This document shows, in pieces, positions 1 through 18,700 of a DNA stretch of 64,000 nucleotides. This stretch comes from Halichondria panicea (lineage: Eukaryota; Porifera; Demospongiae; Suberitida; Halichondriidae): NCBI RefSeq assembly GCF_963675165.1, contig NC_087378.1, positions 2,887,525 through 2,951,524 on the forward strand. Direction: 5' to 3'. The position numbers were made by a program, and so were the translations under genes. A model generated the notes under the pieces. That model saw only the letters and a list, made by a program, of their open reading frames with translations. It had not been told where the DNA came from and ran no database searches. Positions within the stretch are counted from its first letter, which is position 1; the number at the start of each line of letters is the position of its first letter.

Positions 1-21
1 CTTGAAAGTATAAGTTATAGT

Positions 22-127
22 TATTGACTGGTTGACTAGTAATTATGGCGTATAACCAACCAATGCCAAGGGCGTAGCCCGAGGCTGAGGTTGGTTATAA
101 ACCATAATTACTAGGCAACCAGTCAAC
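22..127. repeat. Short palindromic element
   Basis: The left arm (about 22-60) and right arm (about 91-127) are inverted copies of each other over some 36 bases, both containing TAATTATGG and ATAACCAACC in opposite orientation, around a 30-base GC-richer centre. This is the form of a miniature inverted-repeat element. No coding potential was seen. Confidence 0.65.
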
Positions 128-496
128 AACTGATTTATTTACTGCAAAAACAGCAAAACAGTCATTTGAACATCAATGGAGACAGTCAAACTTGCTCTCA
201 CAGCCACTTGTGCCTCAGAATATGCAGTTAGAACAGTTACAGCTGTCAAGTATGAGAGCTAGCTAGCTAGCTAGCTAGCTACTTCTCCAAACAGCTAGGT
301 TCTACTGGAAAAGCTAGCTATAAACTTTGACCAGACCCGCCCACCACCAATATTCAGCAGCTGCCGTTTTCAATTTGTATTGCACAAGTCTACCAACACT
401 GCTCTACCTCTGAGCCACAGCTTGACTAGAAACACAGAGCAAGGATTGAACTGCAGTGTTTCAAGCCTCATGAACATGTAATAAGTAGCTTAGACT

Positions 497-556
497 GTAG
501 TTGGGCGCCGCCGCCCTCCTTCCGGGCACCGGTAGAGGGCGGTGGCGCCCGACTAC
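497..556. repeat. GC-rich hairpin
   Basis: Arms 497-518 and 535-556 are inverted copies over 22 bases with only two differences, both of which can be G-U pairs in RNA. The loop (519-534) is 16 bases. The core is GGGCGCCGCCGCCCTC against GAGGGCGGTGGCGCCC, far more GC-rich than the surrounding AT-rich intron. Each arm is bordered by the word CTTAGACTG. Confidence 0.7.
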
Positions 557-700
557 TTAGACTGCTAGCTAGCTCAGGTCAATAGCTATGACAATTACAA
601 TAGCACAAAACATAGTCTACATTGTGTATTGCTATTTTACTGTGTACAATTGTCAAGATGATTCAAAAGTTGAATAGTGCTTGTAGGAAGTAAAAATAAT

Positions 701-748
701 TATGAGCCATATTCCATACTTCCCTGGGGGAAGTAAAATATGGCTCAT
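701..748. repeat. Small inverted repeat
   Basis: Two arms reading ATGAGCCATATT and AATATGGCTCAT face each other, and the inner words TACTTCCC and GGGAAGTA extend the pairing around a very short loop. It is probably another miniature palindromic element. Confidence 0.55.
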
Positions 749-813
749 ATTCACTGGAAATCACCTAGGATACAGACTGAATCAGTAAATAATAATGCAT
801 ATACAAATAAGCG

Positions 814-902
814 GCACTGAGGCATAAGTAAGCCTGCAAAGACCTCATTGAATGTATAGACTCAACAAATCAGGTCTTGCAGGCTTACTTATACCTCAGT
901 GC
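814..902. repeat. Palindromic element abutting repeat F
   Basis: Arms 814-845 and 872-902 are near-perfect inverted copies (about 30 bases) separated by 26 bases. The right arm contains CCTCAGTGC, the same word that starts the dispersed repeat F, so the two may be related or nested. Confidence 0.6.
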
Positions 903-1404
903 ACAAGTGCAAGCGAGGTACATGTATACAGTAGTGTGTTTGTGTGTGTGGACTGCTACAGCTGCTCAAGGATCAATGAAGTGCAAGTAAGAGTTTCTAT
1001 AGGCTTCTAGTCATGTAATGCTTGGTTCTCGAGTTATGCCTACTTAGAATGCTATTGCATCCTTTTCAGAAGAGTGCGTAGAAAAACCTGCCCATGGAGT
1101 GTTGCTACTCTACTTAGTAGTTAGCTCTGCACTAGAACACTAGCTATTGGCAGCTGCAAGAGTGAAAAGAGCGCTGCAAGGCTCTGTTGATGCAGCCATT
1201 AGACTTGGACTTTTGGCATAGATTCTTTTTAACAACTATCATAGTCGATCATTATCCACTCTTTGAGTTTCTCTGTGGATTTCTGCTTGCGCAGCAAAAT
1301 TCAAAAATGTTCCTCATTATATAATGTGTGTATAAAAGCTATTGCTAATATAGTAGCTTTATGTTATGTAACTTTGACACCTCCAGCACCTGCAGTGCTT
1401 TCAT
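890..1404 (+). repeat. Dispersed repeat F, copy 1
   Basis: The copy starts with a CCTCAGTGC-like word and a GT-rich tract. It continues through a conserved body (words such as TAGTTAGCTCTGCACTAGAA and GATGCAGCCATTA) and ends with CAGCACCTGCAGTGCTTTCA. Four more copies occur in this window (17745-18605, 24835-25372, 32553-32950 and reverse 43502-44050). No open reading frame of note is present, so it is probably a non-autonomous transposon. Confidence 0.7.
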
Positions 1405-1507
1405 TTACTTGTATATAATTATAATCGCCTCATAATGATATTTTTGGGGGTGATTATAATTTTATGTACATGTATTACTTTATATCCTGTTCTCTTTCAT
1501 GTTGCAG

Positions 1508-1579
1508 TTACCAGTTGAGGATGACTATGATTTGGATGATTTTGATATGGATGACGAACCAGGCAAAGACGAACTTTAA
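1508..1579 (+). CDS. Terminal exon of an ER-resident protein with KDEL tail (partial gene)
   Basis: A pyrimidine tract and AG at 1506-1507 are followed by an in-frame 23-residue exon that ends exactly in Lys-Asp-Glu-Leu and a TAA stop at 1577-1579. The peptide is very acidic (a run of Asp and Glu) before KDEL, as in protein disulfide isomerases, calreticulin and GRP94. KDEL is the signal for retrieval to the endoplasmic reticulum by KDEL receptors. The rest of the protein lies upstream of the window, so the exact family cannot be told. It is convergent with the gamma-glutamyltransferase gene, whose stop lies 246 bp away. An acidic four-residue match could be chance, but splice site, frame and stop all agree. 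Confidence 0.6.
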   Translation, partial: LPVEDDYDLDDFDMDDEPGKDEL

Positions 1580-1825
1580 ACTCTTGCATGTATAATTATT
1601 TATAATACTCAACTTTATAGGGATCAAATTTTAGGCATGCATTCAGAAGCATTTGCGACTTTGTACGAACTATATTATTGTATAGTACCTTAAATACATT
1701 TAAATTTTAACAATGTGGTGCTGAATATATTATTATTATACATAATATATAAATATCCAGATGCATTCAATATTATTGTGCGCTAAAAAAGGAATTTGAA
1801 GCAAAACATAAACGTAATTATACAC

Positions 1826-7421
<5,596 letters not shown>

Positions 7422-7619
7422 CTTTAAGTCTTCACAACAATTTTGAGTCAGTTTCCAAGCTCCTCCTTGTCTTGTCTTGACCCTTCTGACCTTACACATG
7501 TGCAAAGCATCCCATAAAAACTTAAATTAAACAGACGTATCCTCCTAACATTTTTTCAGTTTGGGTACGTACTGTAGCTGTACTATTAAAGGGTTGTGCT
7601 CTGCTGGTGTACTGCAGAA
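7422..7619. promoter_or_regulatory. Divergent promoter region, GGT / AK2
   Basis: Only 198 bp separate the two divergent start codons, so the promoters and 5' untranslated regions of both genes must overlap or lie within it. No TATA box was clearly recognised. Confidence 0.5.
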
Positions 7620-8807
<1,188 letters not shown>

Positions 8808-8884
8808 ACTTTAGGACAATTGAACATTTAGCAGTGAACAAATTTGTATGGTATTAATAGATATTTATCATAATAATAATACAA

Positions 8885-9964
8885 TTAAGATTCATGTCTA
8901 TAGTCATTGTACTCCTTCTGTCGATCTCTGGGGCCTCTTCCACGGCCTCTAGTAGATCTGCTTGAATATCTCTCTTCCTGTCCTTCATCCTTCCCACCTT
9001 TGTAGCGTTGAGAGCGGCCTTGGTGTGTGCTCTGTTCACCTCCATCTTCTTTGTGTTTTCCTGAATCATCCCGACTTCGAGGTGTGTATATTCCTCGGTC
9101 TGGACGGTCTCTATTTTTAGTGCGACCTTCTCCTTTGCTGTGTCTGTCACTGCTGGTGTTACTTTTAGTTTCATATTTGGGATCTCGTGCAGGAGTCTTG
9201 ATTTCTGTTGGTTCAATCGTTGGCCATTGAGTAGGCTCATTGTCTTCCTTATCTTTAGTGACTAGCTTGGGTGGTGCTTTGTCTTGTCTACGTTCCTTCC
9301 TTCTTGTATCACGACTACTCTCCTCTCTAGTTTTGGATAGTTTTGAATCTTCTCTCGCGCCACGGCCTTTACCGCCTTTACTGGCTTCTCCCTTGTGTTT
9401 CTTTTTAGCTTCATTTCTACCTTTCCTTCTCAGCAGCCCCTTTTTATCTAAGTATTCGGTCAGAGGAGTTGACTGAATTGCTTTGCGTTTTGTAGCTTCG
9501 AGATTTTGTAGGTAAGCAACAAGATCAAGTGATGGAGTAGGCTCTTCAGTACCTTCATATGCCTCGAGAAATAAAATGAAATCAGCGTCTTCCTCAATCG
9601 TACCAATTCGGGTATCAGGTTTCCTTCTACTCTTCTTGGGTATGTTTTGAAATGGTGCGTATTCTACAGTCATGCGATATTTTGTTCCTTTTCCAGATTC
9701 TAGGACTAGTCCGTCATATTGGTCTCGAAATGGTAGTATTTCTGCTTCGTTGTTGAATGCAATGTATGCTCTAGAACAGCCATGAGCACCGAGGGTAGAA
9801 TCACCAGGAGCAAAGTAAAAGTAAGAGTTTGATGGGAGAGGGTTTACAGTTTCTAGAAAGTTTTCTGCGGAGAAGTCAGGGGGTAGTCTTCTAATCACAA
9901 CCTTTGTTTGATGCAGCTCCTTCTCTACTCGTTTGGAGATTCTTGTATTTGTTTCAGTAGACAT
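8885..9964 (-). CDS. UPF3: UPF3, nonsense-mediated mRNA decay factor
   Basis: This is an intronless gene of 359 residues. The Smg4/UPF3 RNP-type domain spans about residues 20-150, with TKVVIRRLPPDFSAENF, SRAYIAFNN, FRDQYDGLVL, VEYAPFQ and RIGTIEEDADFILFLEAY. A basic, Lys/Arg/Glu-rich low-complexity region follows. Near residues 283-295 the stretch KNRDRPDRGIYTP matches the exon-junction-binding motif of human UPF3B (NKDRPAMQLYQP), which docks on the eIF4A3-MAGOH-Y14 surface. UPF3 bridges the exon junction complex to UPF2 and UPF1. The protein is shorter than human UPF3B (about 470-480 residues), mainly in the charged middle. It is convergent with AK2 (77 bp between stops) and divergent from RPN2 (213 bp). 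Confidence 0.93.
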   Translation of the reverse strand: MSTETNTRISKRVEKELHQTKVVIRRLPPDFSAENFLETVNPLPSNSYFYFAPGDSTLGAHGCSRAYIAFNNEAEILPFRDQYDGLVLESGKGTKYRMTVEYAPFQNIPKKSRRKPDTRIGTIEEDADFILFLEAYEGTEEPTPSLDLVAYLQNLEATKRKAIQSTPLTEYLDKKGLLRRKGRNEAKKKHKGEASKGGKGRGAREDSKLSKTREESSRDTRRKERRQDKAPPKLVTKDKEDNEPTQWPTIEPTEIKTPARDPKYETKSNTSSDRHSKGEGRTKNRDRPDRGIYTPRSRDDSGKHKEDGGEQSTHQGRSQRYKGGKDEGQEERYSSRSTRGRGRGPRDRQKEYNDYRHES

Positions 9965-10177
9965 TGTGGATCAGTGGATTGGGGGAAATCCCTGAACTGC
10001 ATCACATGATAAAGCACATGGAGTTAGCTTGTGGCTTTTGCTGAGTGCTGTGTGAGTGAAGTAAGACCTTTTCTTCTCCTGAATGTGTAAAGAGATGGAG
10101 CAAAGTAGAGTATTGATAGGTTGGTTAAAGTCATTGATGCATGTATTTTTGCATTACCATCATCTACAAGACTAATC
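9965..10177. promoter_or_regulatory. Divergent promoter region, UPF3 / RPN2
   Basis: The two divergent start codons are 213 bp apart. The sequence has no obvious repeat. An upstream in-frame ATG at 10121 on the plus strand precedes the preferred RPN2 start. Confidence 0.45.
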
Positions 10178-13100
10178 ATGGTTGGCTCTAATAAGAGTTA
10201 CACATTTTATGTTGCCCTGTGCGCAGGATTCTTACTGCTACTGAGTGTGTGCTGGGCTTGTCATGGTGCAGCGTCTTCATTAGAAGACGTTATAACTCAA
10301 CGTGATAAGACACGGCTTTTGAATCTGTTTAAAGAAGCCGAGCCCTATGAGGATGTAGAAACACCATTCTTCTTAATCAGTGGGCTGCAGGTGATTGGAT
10401 ACGACGAGAACAACAAGCACATGCGCAATAGTGCGTGTACAATGGCTAAAGCAAAGGAGTATACTGAGCTCAGAGACATCTTCTATTCCACCTCAATTGC
10501 CGCTATGCTCAAGGGCTGCACAGTAAGTACAATGTAAAAATAAACCTGTTGTGAGTGTGTGTTGATTGTTAGAAGGCGGCTTGATATCATAGGGAGTGCT
10601 GGGTGTGGTTTTAGTCCCTTAAATGTCCACGACTTGTATTAATATTATTTTATCTGTAATGTTTTTGTCGTTTTCTCCAGCTGAAGGACTCTCCTAAGAG
10701 ACAAAAAGTGCTAACAGATACCCTTGGACGGGAAGCCACTGTAGAAGAGCTGTACTATGCCATCACTTCAATGGCTAATCAGAACATGCCAAGTAAGTTG
10801 ACGGTTGTCTCTTTAATGTTTCATTTTACATAACTCTTCGTCAACACTAAAGTTAAGTGCCTCAAAATTTTTGTGCTCTACGGTAAATGACAAGGACTTA
10901 AGCAGGCATCACTAATTTGTGCAAGGATTGCATTTTAAATTTAAAAAATTCCTACACTTTGCGATGGTTGAATTTGACATGCTTGCAAATGGTAATAGTC
11001 GTTATAATGACTAATAACTGACCAGTTCTTTAATTATCAACTTGTAGTTGATAACGAGACTGCCCCTGCCGCACTACTGACTGCCTTGGAGAATGAAGAC
11101 ACACCCTTCGGCTATGCCCAGGCCTTCCTTGCTGCCTCAGTTATCTCAGATGCTGATCTCACTGAACTGTCCAATCAAATCGAAGACGTTGTAGCTCAAG
11201 CTGACGAATCCCCTAACACGCTTTATGTGAGTAATTCCACAGTAATATTATGCTTCTGAAACTGCTTGCACCCAAGGACCACTCACTACTATCCCTGCAA
11301 TGCTTCTTGTGTTAGATGTTGATGTTTTTAAGGAGACTTTTTTAGTTAATTTCTTGTTACTTCCTATTTCTTACAGTATGAAGGCGGTATCAAAGTAACA
11401 TCTGCTGTCATTCGTGGCATCTTTGCTCTCTCTGCTCGTGTTGGTGAGAAGCCAGATCTCACCGAGGTAAGTTGATTACAAGCAGTAAAGGGTTTAGCTA
11501 CACTTCAGTAGCTAACTGGTCTTAATAGTATGTTATGAATCTAAGGTTATTCACCATTATAATCATGTACAATGTACATGTATAATTTTGTACAATGTAT
11601 AATTATGCTGATATGATCCAGCTCGCTGAATCCTACTCCAGGTGCAGGCCACTAAGTTTGGCAACTATCTTGTATCCAGCAAGTTCACGTCCTCCGTTGC
11701 CGACGCTGCATCTATGTTGTCTGCTTCCAAGGCTCTGGCCACCAACAATGTATGACCATCTCGTGTACCACTGTTCACATATTTTACACTAATACTCCCT
11801 CTTCTTACAACTACAGAGCTTTTGAATTGTTAGAACTTTTGAGGAGGAGAGAATATAATGTATAGCCTACCAACTCTAGTCGACAGCACGAGTACAACTA
11901 TTACATGTACTTTCTATTTGTACTGTTTGTAGTGACTAATATTATCCACTCATACAGGCTGTGATCCCAGCCGCACTGTTACTGGATGGTGGTAAACCCA
12001 TCAGCGAGAAGAACAAGAACCTTGATGTCCAACTCACTAACATTCTCAGTGGCCAGTTGGATCAGTTCACCGTCAAAATCAAGAGCATCACTAACCCGAC
12101 TGGAGAGAAGACCAATATTGACAAACCTATGACTGCTGGAGCTAACAAGTAAGCTTTTCTGTGCTGGGTGGATGGTTATGAGCATGACTATAGCTATTAC
12201 ATGTACATGTAGTTAAAATTCACATGTAGAAAATGCCAGTTTCCAGTTGAAACGTGCTGCTATATATAATAATTGTGCAGTACGTGTTTTACGAATGACC
12301 AGTTTGTTATATAGAATTTAACCTTACTGCATGAATGTAATTTGGAATGTAATCGTTTTTGTTTTGTGCTGTCTAGAATCTCCTTTACCTACAACATATT
12401 TGGAGCTGTCAACACTCCTGGTGTCCACTCCGTTGTCCTGAGGTGTGTGCGCATGCGTGTACACTTGTGTGTGTGTGTGTGCATGACATGTGTAAACTAT
12501 GTGGTTAGCTACCCTATGGCATCCAACTTTTCATGGCCTCAACAATTCTTATTCAAGCCCCCTTCTGACACACATACATGTACTGTACCTGCATGTTTGA
12601 GAGTTCTAGCTTGTATCGTTTGATGCATACAATTTCGATGCACTTACATGTACCCTGGTATCATTTTCAATTTCCCCAGTACTGAATCCAAAGCTACTTC
12701 ACCAGCTGTTGTTTTGTCCAACATTGAGGTGAGATAGATAAGATAGAGTTGTGACATGCCTATATGTTGTAAAATTAGCCGTACCACTTCACCCCTACAT
12801 GATGTACTTGCTGCATTTTATTTTGTATTGATCGTCACTGTTGTGTATTGTACGTCTAGTTGTCAGTGACTGTAAGTTTTGAGGTGACGGTGGGAACGGC
12901 ACAGCTGGCAGTAATGGACAAAGACCAACGGGTCACCACCAAGTCACTTACGTATGCTACAATAATTTGTACACTAAAATAGAATTCTTATGAAGTGTGC
13001 CTTATTTCTGTTTAAGCTCGTGACCGCCAAGCAGCACTTGGCCTTAAATACCGGCCTATTATTTTGGTACACACTATTTCCCTGTGTGTGATCAGTACTG

Positions 13101-14990
13101 ATCAATGCTCGTCTGTCTCATTTGAGCCCCCCCCCCCAGTCTGGAGTACCCCAACACAAGCAAGGACTCTGTGGAGGCCGACCAACACTCCAAGCTAAGG
13201 ATGACCTTCACACTGCTCAATCAGATCAACTCTGAGCCCGTTGTTGTTCACCAGGTAACTATTAGTACAATGTACACACATTCTGGTACATTCTGGTATT
13301 TTCATTTCTCACCGTGTTACTTGCTTAAATTGGCCTTCAATTTTGAAGCTCAATGGTTAGAGTTGTGTGAGTTCACTATAATAGCTACCTCCCCCCCAGG
13401 CATTTGTACGCCTGACTTCTGGTCAGCAGGAGATATTCTTTGTAGCCACTCCAGACAATAATAAAGAGTACACTTTTGAGCTGGATGTTGCTGAGTCTGC
13501 AAAAGAATTCTCCATGTCATCTGGAACATACACTCTTGTAAGTTACATTGGAGATTTTGTGCAGATCTGATTACAATGTTGATCACATTGTAATATTTTG
13601 TGCAGACTCTTATTGTGGGTGATTTTGCCCTCGAGAATCCATTCTCCTGGAATGTGGTAAGATAGTGCTGCAACTGTTCCGGTTATGTTGCTCACAGTGG
13701 ACCACTTTTCGTATGTAGGGGAGTGTTGGTTTGAAGTTCCCATCTCCACTGGCTACTACAGATGGCCAGCAAACAGCTGAAATTTATAAAGCCAAGCCCG
13801 CCATTGAGGTCAGTGTTTGTCGCCTGTACAAATCTCGCATTCAGTAGTGCTTATGTCAAGACCCAAGTACCTCTTGCTTGTATGTATCACACCAAGAGTA
13901 GATAAGTTATCAACTCTTGATCTCACACATCTTCTCCTCCCCCCACACTTACAGCACTTGTTCCGATTGCCGGAGAAGCGTCCTCCTCTGGTCGTCTCCT
14001 CCACGTTCACCATTCTGGTCCTGGCTCCTCTTGGTGTTCTCTTGATCCTTGTGAGTACTCCGTATAGCTACACATAATTATCTTACATTATTGTGCTATA
14101 CAACTTCTTGTATTGGTGCGTGACGTACAGTTCGAGAAAAGGTGACGCTTAGATCGAATGACATCAGTTTTATGTTCCCAGCCAAACAACCTCCCCCCCC
14201 CCCTCCCCCCTTGTGTCCTTCTAGTAGAGTAGTTCACTCTTTTAAGTTATGGATCTGTCTACACACCAAAATAATTATGTGCGTACTAATAGCATTCGGA
14301 TGTACATGTATATCATTCCTACAGTGGGCTATACTTGGAGCTAACATCTCGAACATTGGTGCTGGTGGTATCTGGACAATCTTGTTCCACTTGGGGCTTG
14401 GGGGTGAGTGTACATGTGCACATGTATGTTCAGTTGATTATAATTGTGTTGCCTATCAGTCTAGTGTATATTTATTTATTATATGGTGCTCCATAGTGAA
14501 ATTATTTTGTTTCCTTACAGGAATACTTGGCCTATATTATTGTTTTTGGACACAACTGGTAAATTATAATCTTAATTTATGTGTAATGTGATTACTCTGT
14601 GTACTGTTAATTTTTAATCTTATTACGAGAGCGATATTATAGTACTTCCAAGTAATAGAATCTTCCCATTTTGACTTGTTGCCATACCAATGCAGAACAT
14701 GTTCCAGACGCTCAAGTATCTCGTTGCACTGGGTGTATTCACCTTCTTTACAGGGAATAAGATGCTGAGAAACATTGCTAAAGCCAAGCAGTACGTCAAA
14801 GCATGTAAACGGTTCATATACGTTGCATGTGTAGTTCTTGTGTTAAGGTTTAATTGACTCGGGGGGGGGGGTCAATTAGGGGAGGCATAGTTACCCCCCC
14901 CCCCTTGTTTTAATACTCTAAGTTTCCTCAAAATGTCTGGATGAAACCCTGAATTTATTTTGTGACTATTTTTCCGTTTGCAGGGCATGA
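10178..14990 (+). CDS. RPN2: Ribophorin II, oligosaccharyltransferase subunit
   Basis: Eighteen exons with consistent phase run from 10178-10522 to 14984-14990 (others begin at 10681, 11048, 11377, 11642, 11958, 12377, 12680, 12860, 13140, 13400, 13606, 13719, 13955, 14325, 14521, 14696), giving 646 residues (human 631). The product is a subunit of the ER oligosaccharyltransferase that N-glycosylates nascent proteins. The chosen ATG starts a signal peptide (residues 1 to about 30), where an upstream ATG at 10121 would bury it. The lumenal part ends with PFSWNV. Next come HLFREPEKRPP-like HLFRLPEKRPPLVVSS and three to four membrane segments containing GANISN, FWTQLNMFQTLKYL and FTGNKML, as in animal RPN2. 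The last exon carries only two residues and the stop. Confidence 0.93.
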
Positions 14991-15762
14991 TTGTTGAAGC
15001 CAGTGGTACGGTATATTTTGAAACTCAAATTAGTGGACTATTACTAGGTTTCAATTCATTATACATGTGATATGCTATTCTGAGTATATATTGTGTCTGA
15101 AATGCACAAAGAATGTATTATTTCTTAACACGAGTGATCTACATTACGTATATAACAGAATGCGTGATGTGCCATGCATAAATGTAGTACTTAAATAATT
15201 TTAATGTGTAAGTAGCGGTATAATTATATACTTTAGTTCAGTTCTTCAATCCTCATCCAGAGGCTTGGGCTTGCCAGTATAATTAGTAATGTACATGTAT
15301 ATATGTACAGTCTTTCTTTCTAATAATTATTACAGTGCCACTAAAAATTTACGAGTGGTGCAAGCTGCGTTGTTAATGCCTCGCAAAAATCTCGAACATT
15401 TAATATACACGCTATACGGTATATGTATATAAGAGTGTTTATAAGTGGCATTTCAGGGGCGTAGGCAGGAATTGATCTCGCCGTTGTTTTGCATTCGCTT
15501 AAAAACTATTAGAAGAGGTGGAGAGTTCACTGCAAGAACATTGATAATACATGTATAATTATGTTTAGACCATGCTTATATCTTTTATTGATTGCTTATT
15601 GTTGTCTATGCATGATCATAAGCTTGCTCAAAAAGTTTATTGCAAGCTCAGCACTTTAAGCTGTATCCATGGTCGCGGCTATAATTGAGGTTGCAACACA
15701 ATCCCCTTCCTCTACTATCATTTTAGCTTCACTGCCCAACTACATCTCAAAGAGTTGAAAAC
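14991..15762. other. Intergenic region RPN2 to cathepsin B 1
   Basis: The RPN2 3' untranslated region and the cathepsin B promoter must lie here. The sequence is AT-rich with no recognised gene or clear repeat. The last part before 15763 is shared with the region upstream of the second cathepsin B gene (ACTACATCTCAAAGAGTTGA against CTACTTCACTTCCCAAAGAG), so the duplication reaches upstream of the start codon. Confidence 0.5.
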
Positions 15763-18700
15763 ATGTTGAAGATAGCTATTTTTGCTGTTCTATTCGCAGT
15801 AGCTTCTGCTGAGCTGATAGGCCAGCAAAAGATGTCTGATGACATTAATTCCTTGGGAACAACATGGAAGGCTGGCATCAACCGAAGGTTTGAAGGGCTC
15901 TCCGAACATTCTATCCGTAGACAAATGGGAGTTATCGCTGGTGGTCCCAAATTGCCTGAAAAAGACATCACACCGCTGAAGAATATCCCTGACTCCTTCG
16001 ATTCTCGTACCGAGTGGGCAAGCTGCCCCTCCATCCAAGAGATCAGGGACCAGGGTTCCTGTGGGAGCTGCTGGGTTAGTTGGCATGTCACCGTACCGTA
16101 TTTAGACCTAGCTGTAAGAAGGATTGGGTTTTGCATGAAACACTCTGCGTTATAGGGTGTCTAAAACTACAAAGGATTATTTTATGCTCATTACCTGTCT
16201 TGACTGCCCTACAATGATGGTGAAATCATTAATGTTGATTATTAAAGAGAATCTAGCTCTAAAAGGTCGACTAAGCAATTCAGCCACTATCACTAAACTA
16301 ACTAGAGCACTGAAGTGCTAACCCTCGGCTGTTGACATAAATAATAAAGATCTAGTCCAGGGTTTCATACAGGATTTTTAGCCAGGGGGGGACGTGACGA
16401 TGGCCGTACGCCGTTGAAAATTTGGGGATCCAGGGGGCAGCCCCTGGAGAAAATTTGGCGGAATGACTGTCTAAGGTGCAATTTGGAGGTTTTGTGCTTA
16501 AAACTATTAGTCTAGTTCTTATTGTACACCTTCACCTCGCCTGAAAAAAATTTGTTTAAAAAAAGCAGAAAAGCTACTCAAATCATAGATAGAAGCGACC
16601 AGGCCGCCCTGTGTAAATGAGTGAATTAACACTTTGCGTTCTGGTTTCGCGCTCCCGAATGTTTTAGTTTTTAACTCTGGTTGTATTTTAGCTCTCCTAT
16701 CCACTAGCAATCTCTCAGGGCTAGGAGATACTCTAGAGAAGTAAGTTTATACCACTGACAAGCTCTAAGTCCATTGTCTTTACTCAGTTTTTTAAGTTTT
16801 GTTGAGTTTAGCTTGAATTACTCTATGTAAACTTTTCTCTTTCCCTGCTGTGAAGCCAAAACAGCAAAAGACATCGTTTGACTTGGTTATTATGTATCTA
16901 AGTGCTATATAGAATGGTTTTATGCTATGGATAAGCTGTATACTGTTCATAAAGCAGCAGGGAAAGAGTAAAGTTGACATAGAGTGTCAACAAAAATTGA
17001 AAACAGAGTGAAACAACGGATTTATATAGTCAGTAATGTAAACTTAATACTTCTCTAGAGTACGTCCCAGCCCCTGAGTGATCGCTAGTGGATAGGAGAG
17101 CTAGAAACAGTTAAATACAACCTCAGAATGGTCAACCGTTGAATTATTCGCGATCGCTAAAACATAACGCATAGTGTTTCAACCGTTCATACAGGGTAGC
17201 CCGGTCGTTTAAACCCTTTCTTTTTCATCTATGCTTTAATTATTAGGTCACTACTTCATTCTTTGATTTCTGTTTGTTTTGTCCGTTGTGTGCAGTGTAT
17301 GTGTTGTGGGAAGCACCTAGATATGATTGTACAACGCGTATATATATGGATAAAATTATTTCAATTCAAAAATTTTGACCTCCATTTTAGGACGTGACAT
17401 AAAAATAATTGTCATTTTATATAGAGATTAGAAAATTACCCGGCGCCTTTAAATCATTATTAATTAAGGCAAAATGAATTAACGTTGTTTTACGGTGTTT
17501 ATTTAACCGGCACGGTGTGCCGACTGTGAGAGTGTGTATAATTATTATTGCGAACTATGAATTTACTCTCGGAATTGATAATGATTGTGCAGGCTTTTGG
17601 TGCAGCTGAGGCCATGACTGACCGTTACTGTATCCATTTCCAAGAGAAAACTCACATATCTGCTAATGAGCTGCTTGCTTGCTGTGAAATGTGTGGAAGT
17701 GGGTGAGCCTCTATCTGATTTAAATCATGAGTTTAGCTACTATAATTATACCTCGGTGCGCACGTGCAAGCGAGGTGTACGTAGTGTGTTTATGTGTCTG
17801 TGTCTGTGTGTCTGTGTGTATAGACTGCTGCAGCTGCTCAAAGGATAAATGAAGTTCAAGTACTAGGTTTCTAGTCATCTTTTCATTCGTGGATTTGCAA
17901 AATAATACTTCGTTTGCTAGTTTTGCTTAGTGAATACTTGAAATACCATTGCAGCTTTTTTCAAAAGAGTACGTAGCAAAACTTGTTCGCCTATAGTGTT
18001 GCTATTCTACTCAGTAGTTAGCTCTGCACTAGAACACTAGCTATTGATTGGTAGCTGCAAGAGTGAGAAGAGAGTTGCAAGGCCCTGCTGATGCAGCCAT
18101 TAATGTTTAGACTTGAACTTATTGTTTTTAACAACAATCATGGTCGATCATTACCCACTCTTTGAGTTTCCTTGTTATTCCGCATGCAGCAGAAACAAAA
18201 ATGTTGATCATGATATCACCATTTCCTTGATGGTACAAATAAATAAAAAATATGTGTGTATATATAGATGGATAGCTAACACTAAATGTAAATCCCAGTA
18301 AAATGCTGTTACGTGGTTGGAGTTAAAACCACGAATTTTACCCACAAATGAAGCAACCTTGCCTACCTTTACCTGCAATGCAAGCAGCAACCACGAAATC
18401 CACGAAGTGACTAAATATTGCTCAACCACGAATGTTTTATCCCCCGAAAATTACCGGCTGTACGGTACCCTCAGGAGCACTTCCCACACTGCGTAGTGAT
18501 TTACTTTATTGTAATGTGTGTATAAAAACTATTAGTAGCTTTATGTTAAATGTATGTAGCGCTTTGGCACCTCCACCGAGGCATCAGCACCCGCGGTGCT
18601 TTCATTATACTACCCACTACTCTACTAATTTTCTGTGTTTCTTTCAGATGCAGAGGTGGTTACCCAGAAGAAGCATGGTAAGTTCTAATGTGCTAAAGTG

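Larger units (their letters stand above)
1..1507. other. Intron and repeat-rich sequence upstream of the KDEL exon
   Basis: No coding exon was recognised here. The stretch is presumably the last intron of the gene whose final exon starts at 1508. It holds several inverted repeats (22-127, 497-556, 701-748, 814-902), a run of the tetranucleotide GCTA near 259-291, and one copy of the dispersed 0.5-kb repeat F (about 890-1404). Upstream exons of the KDEL gene probably lie outside the window. Confidence 0.5.

Noticed and set aside
13171..13673. Open frames on both strands around the RPN2 exons
   Set aside because: They read through introns and exons in the wrong frame. The RPN2 exons 13140-13254 and 13400-13537 explain the conserved part.
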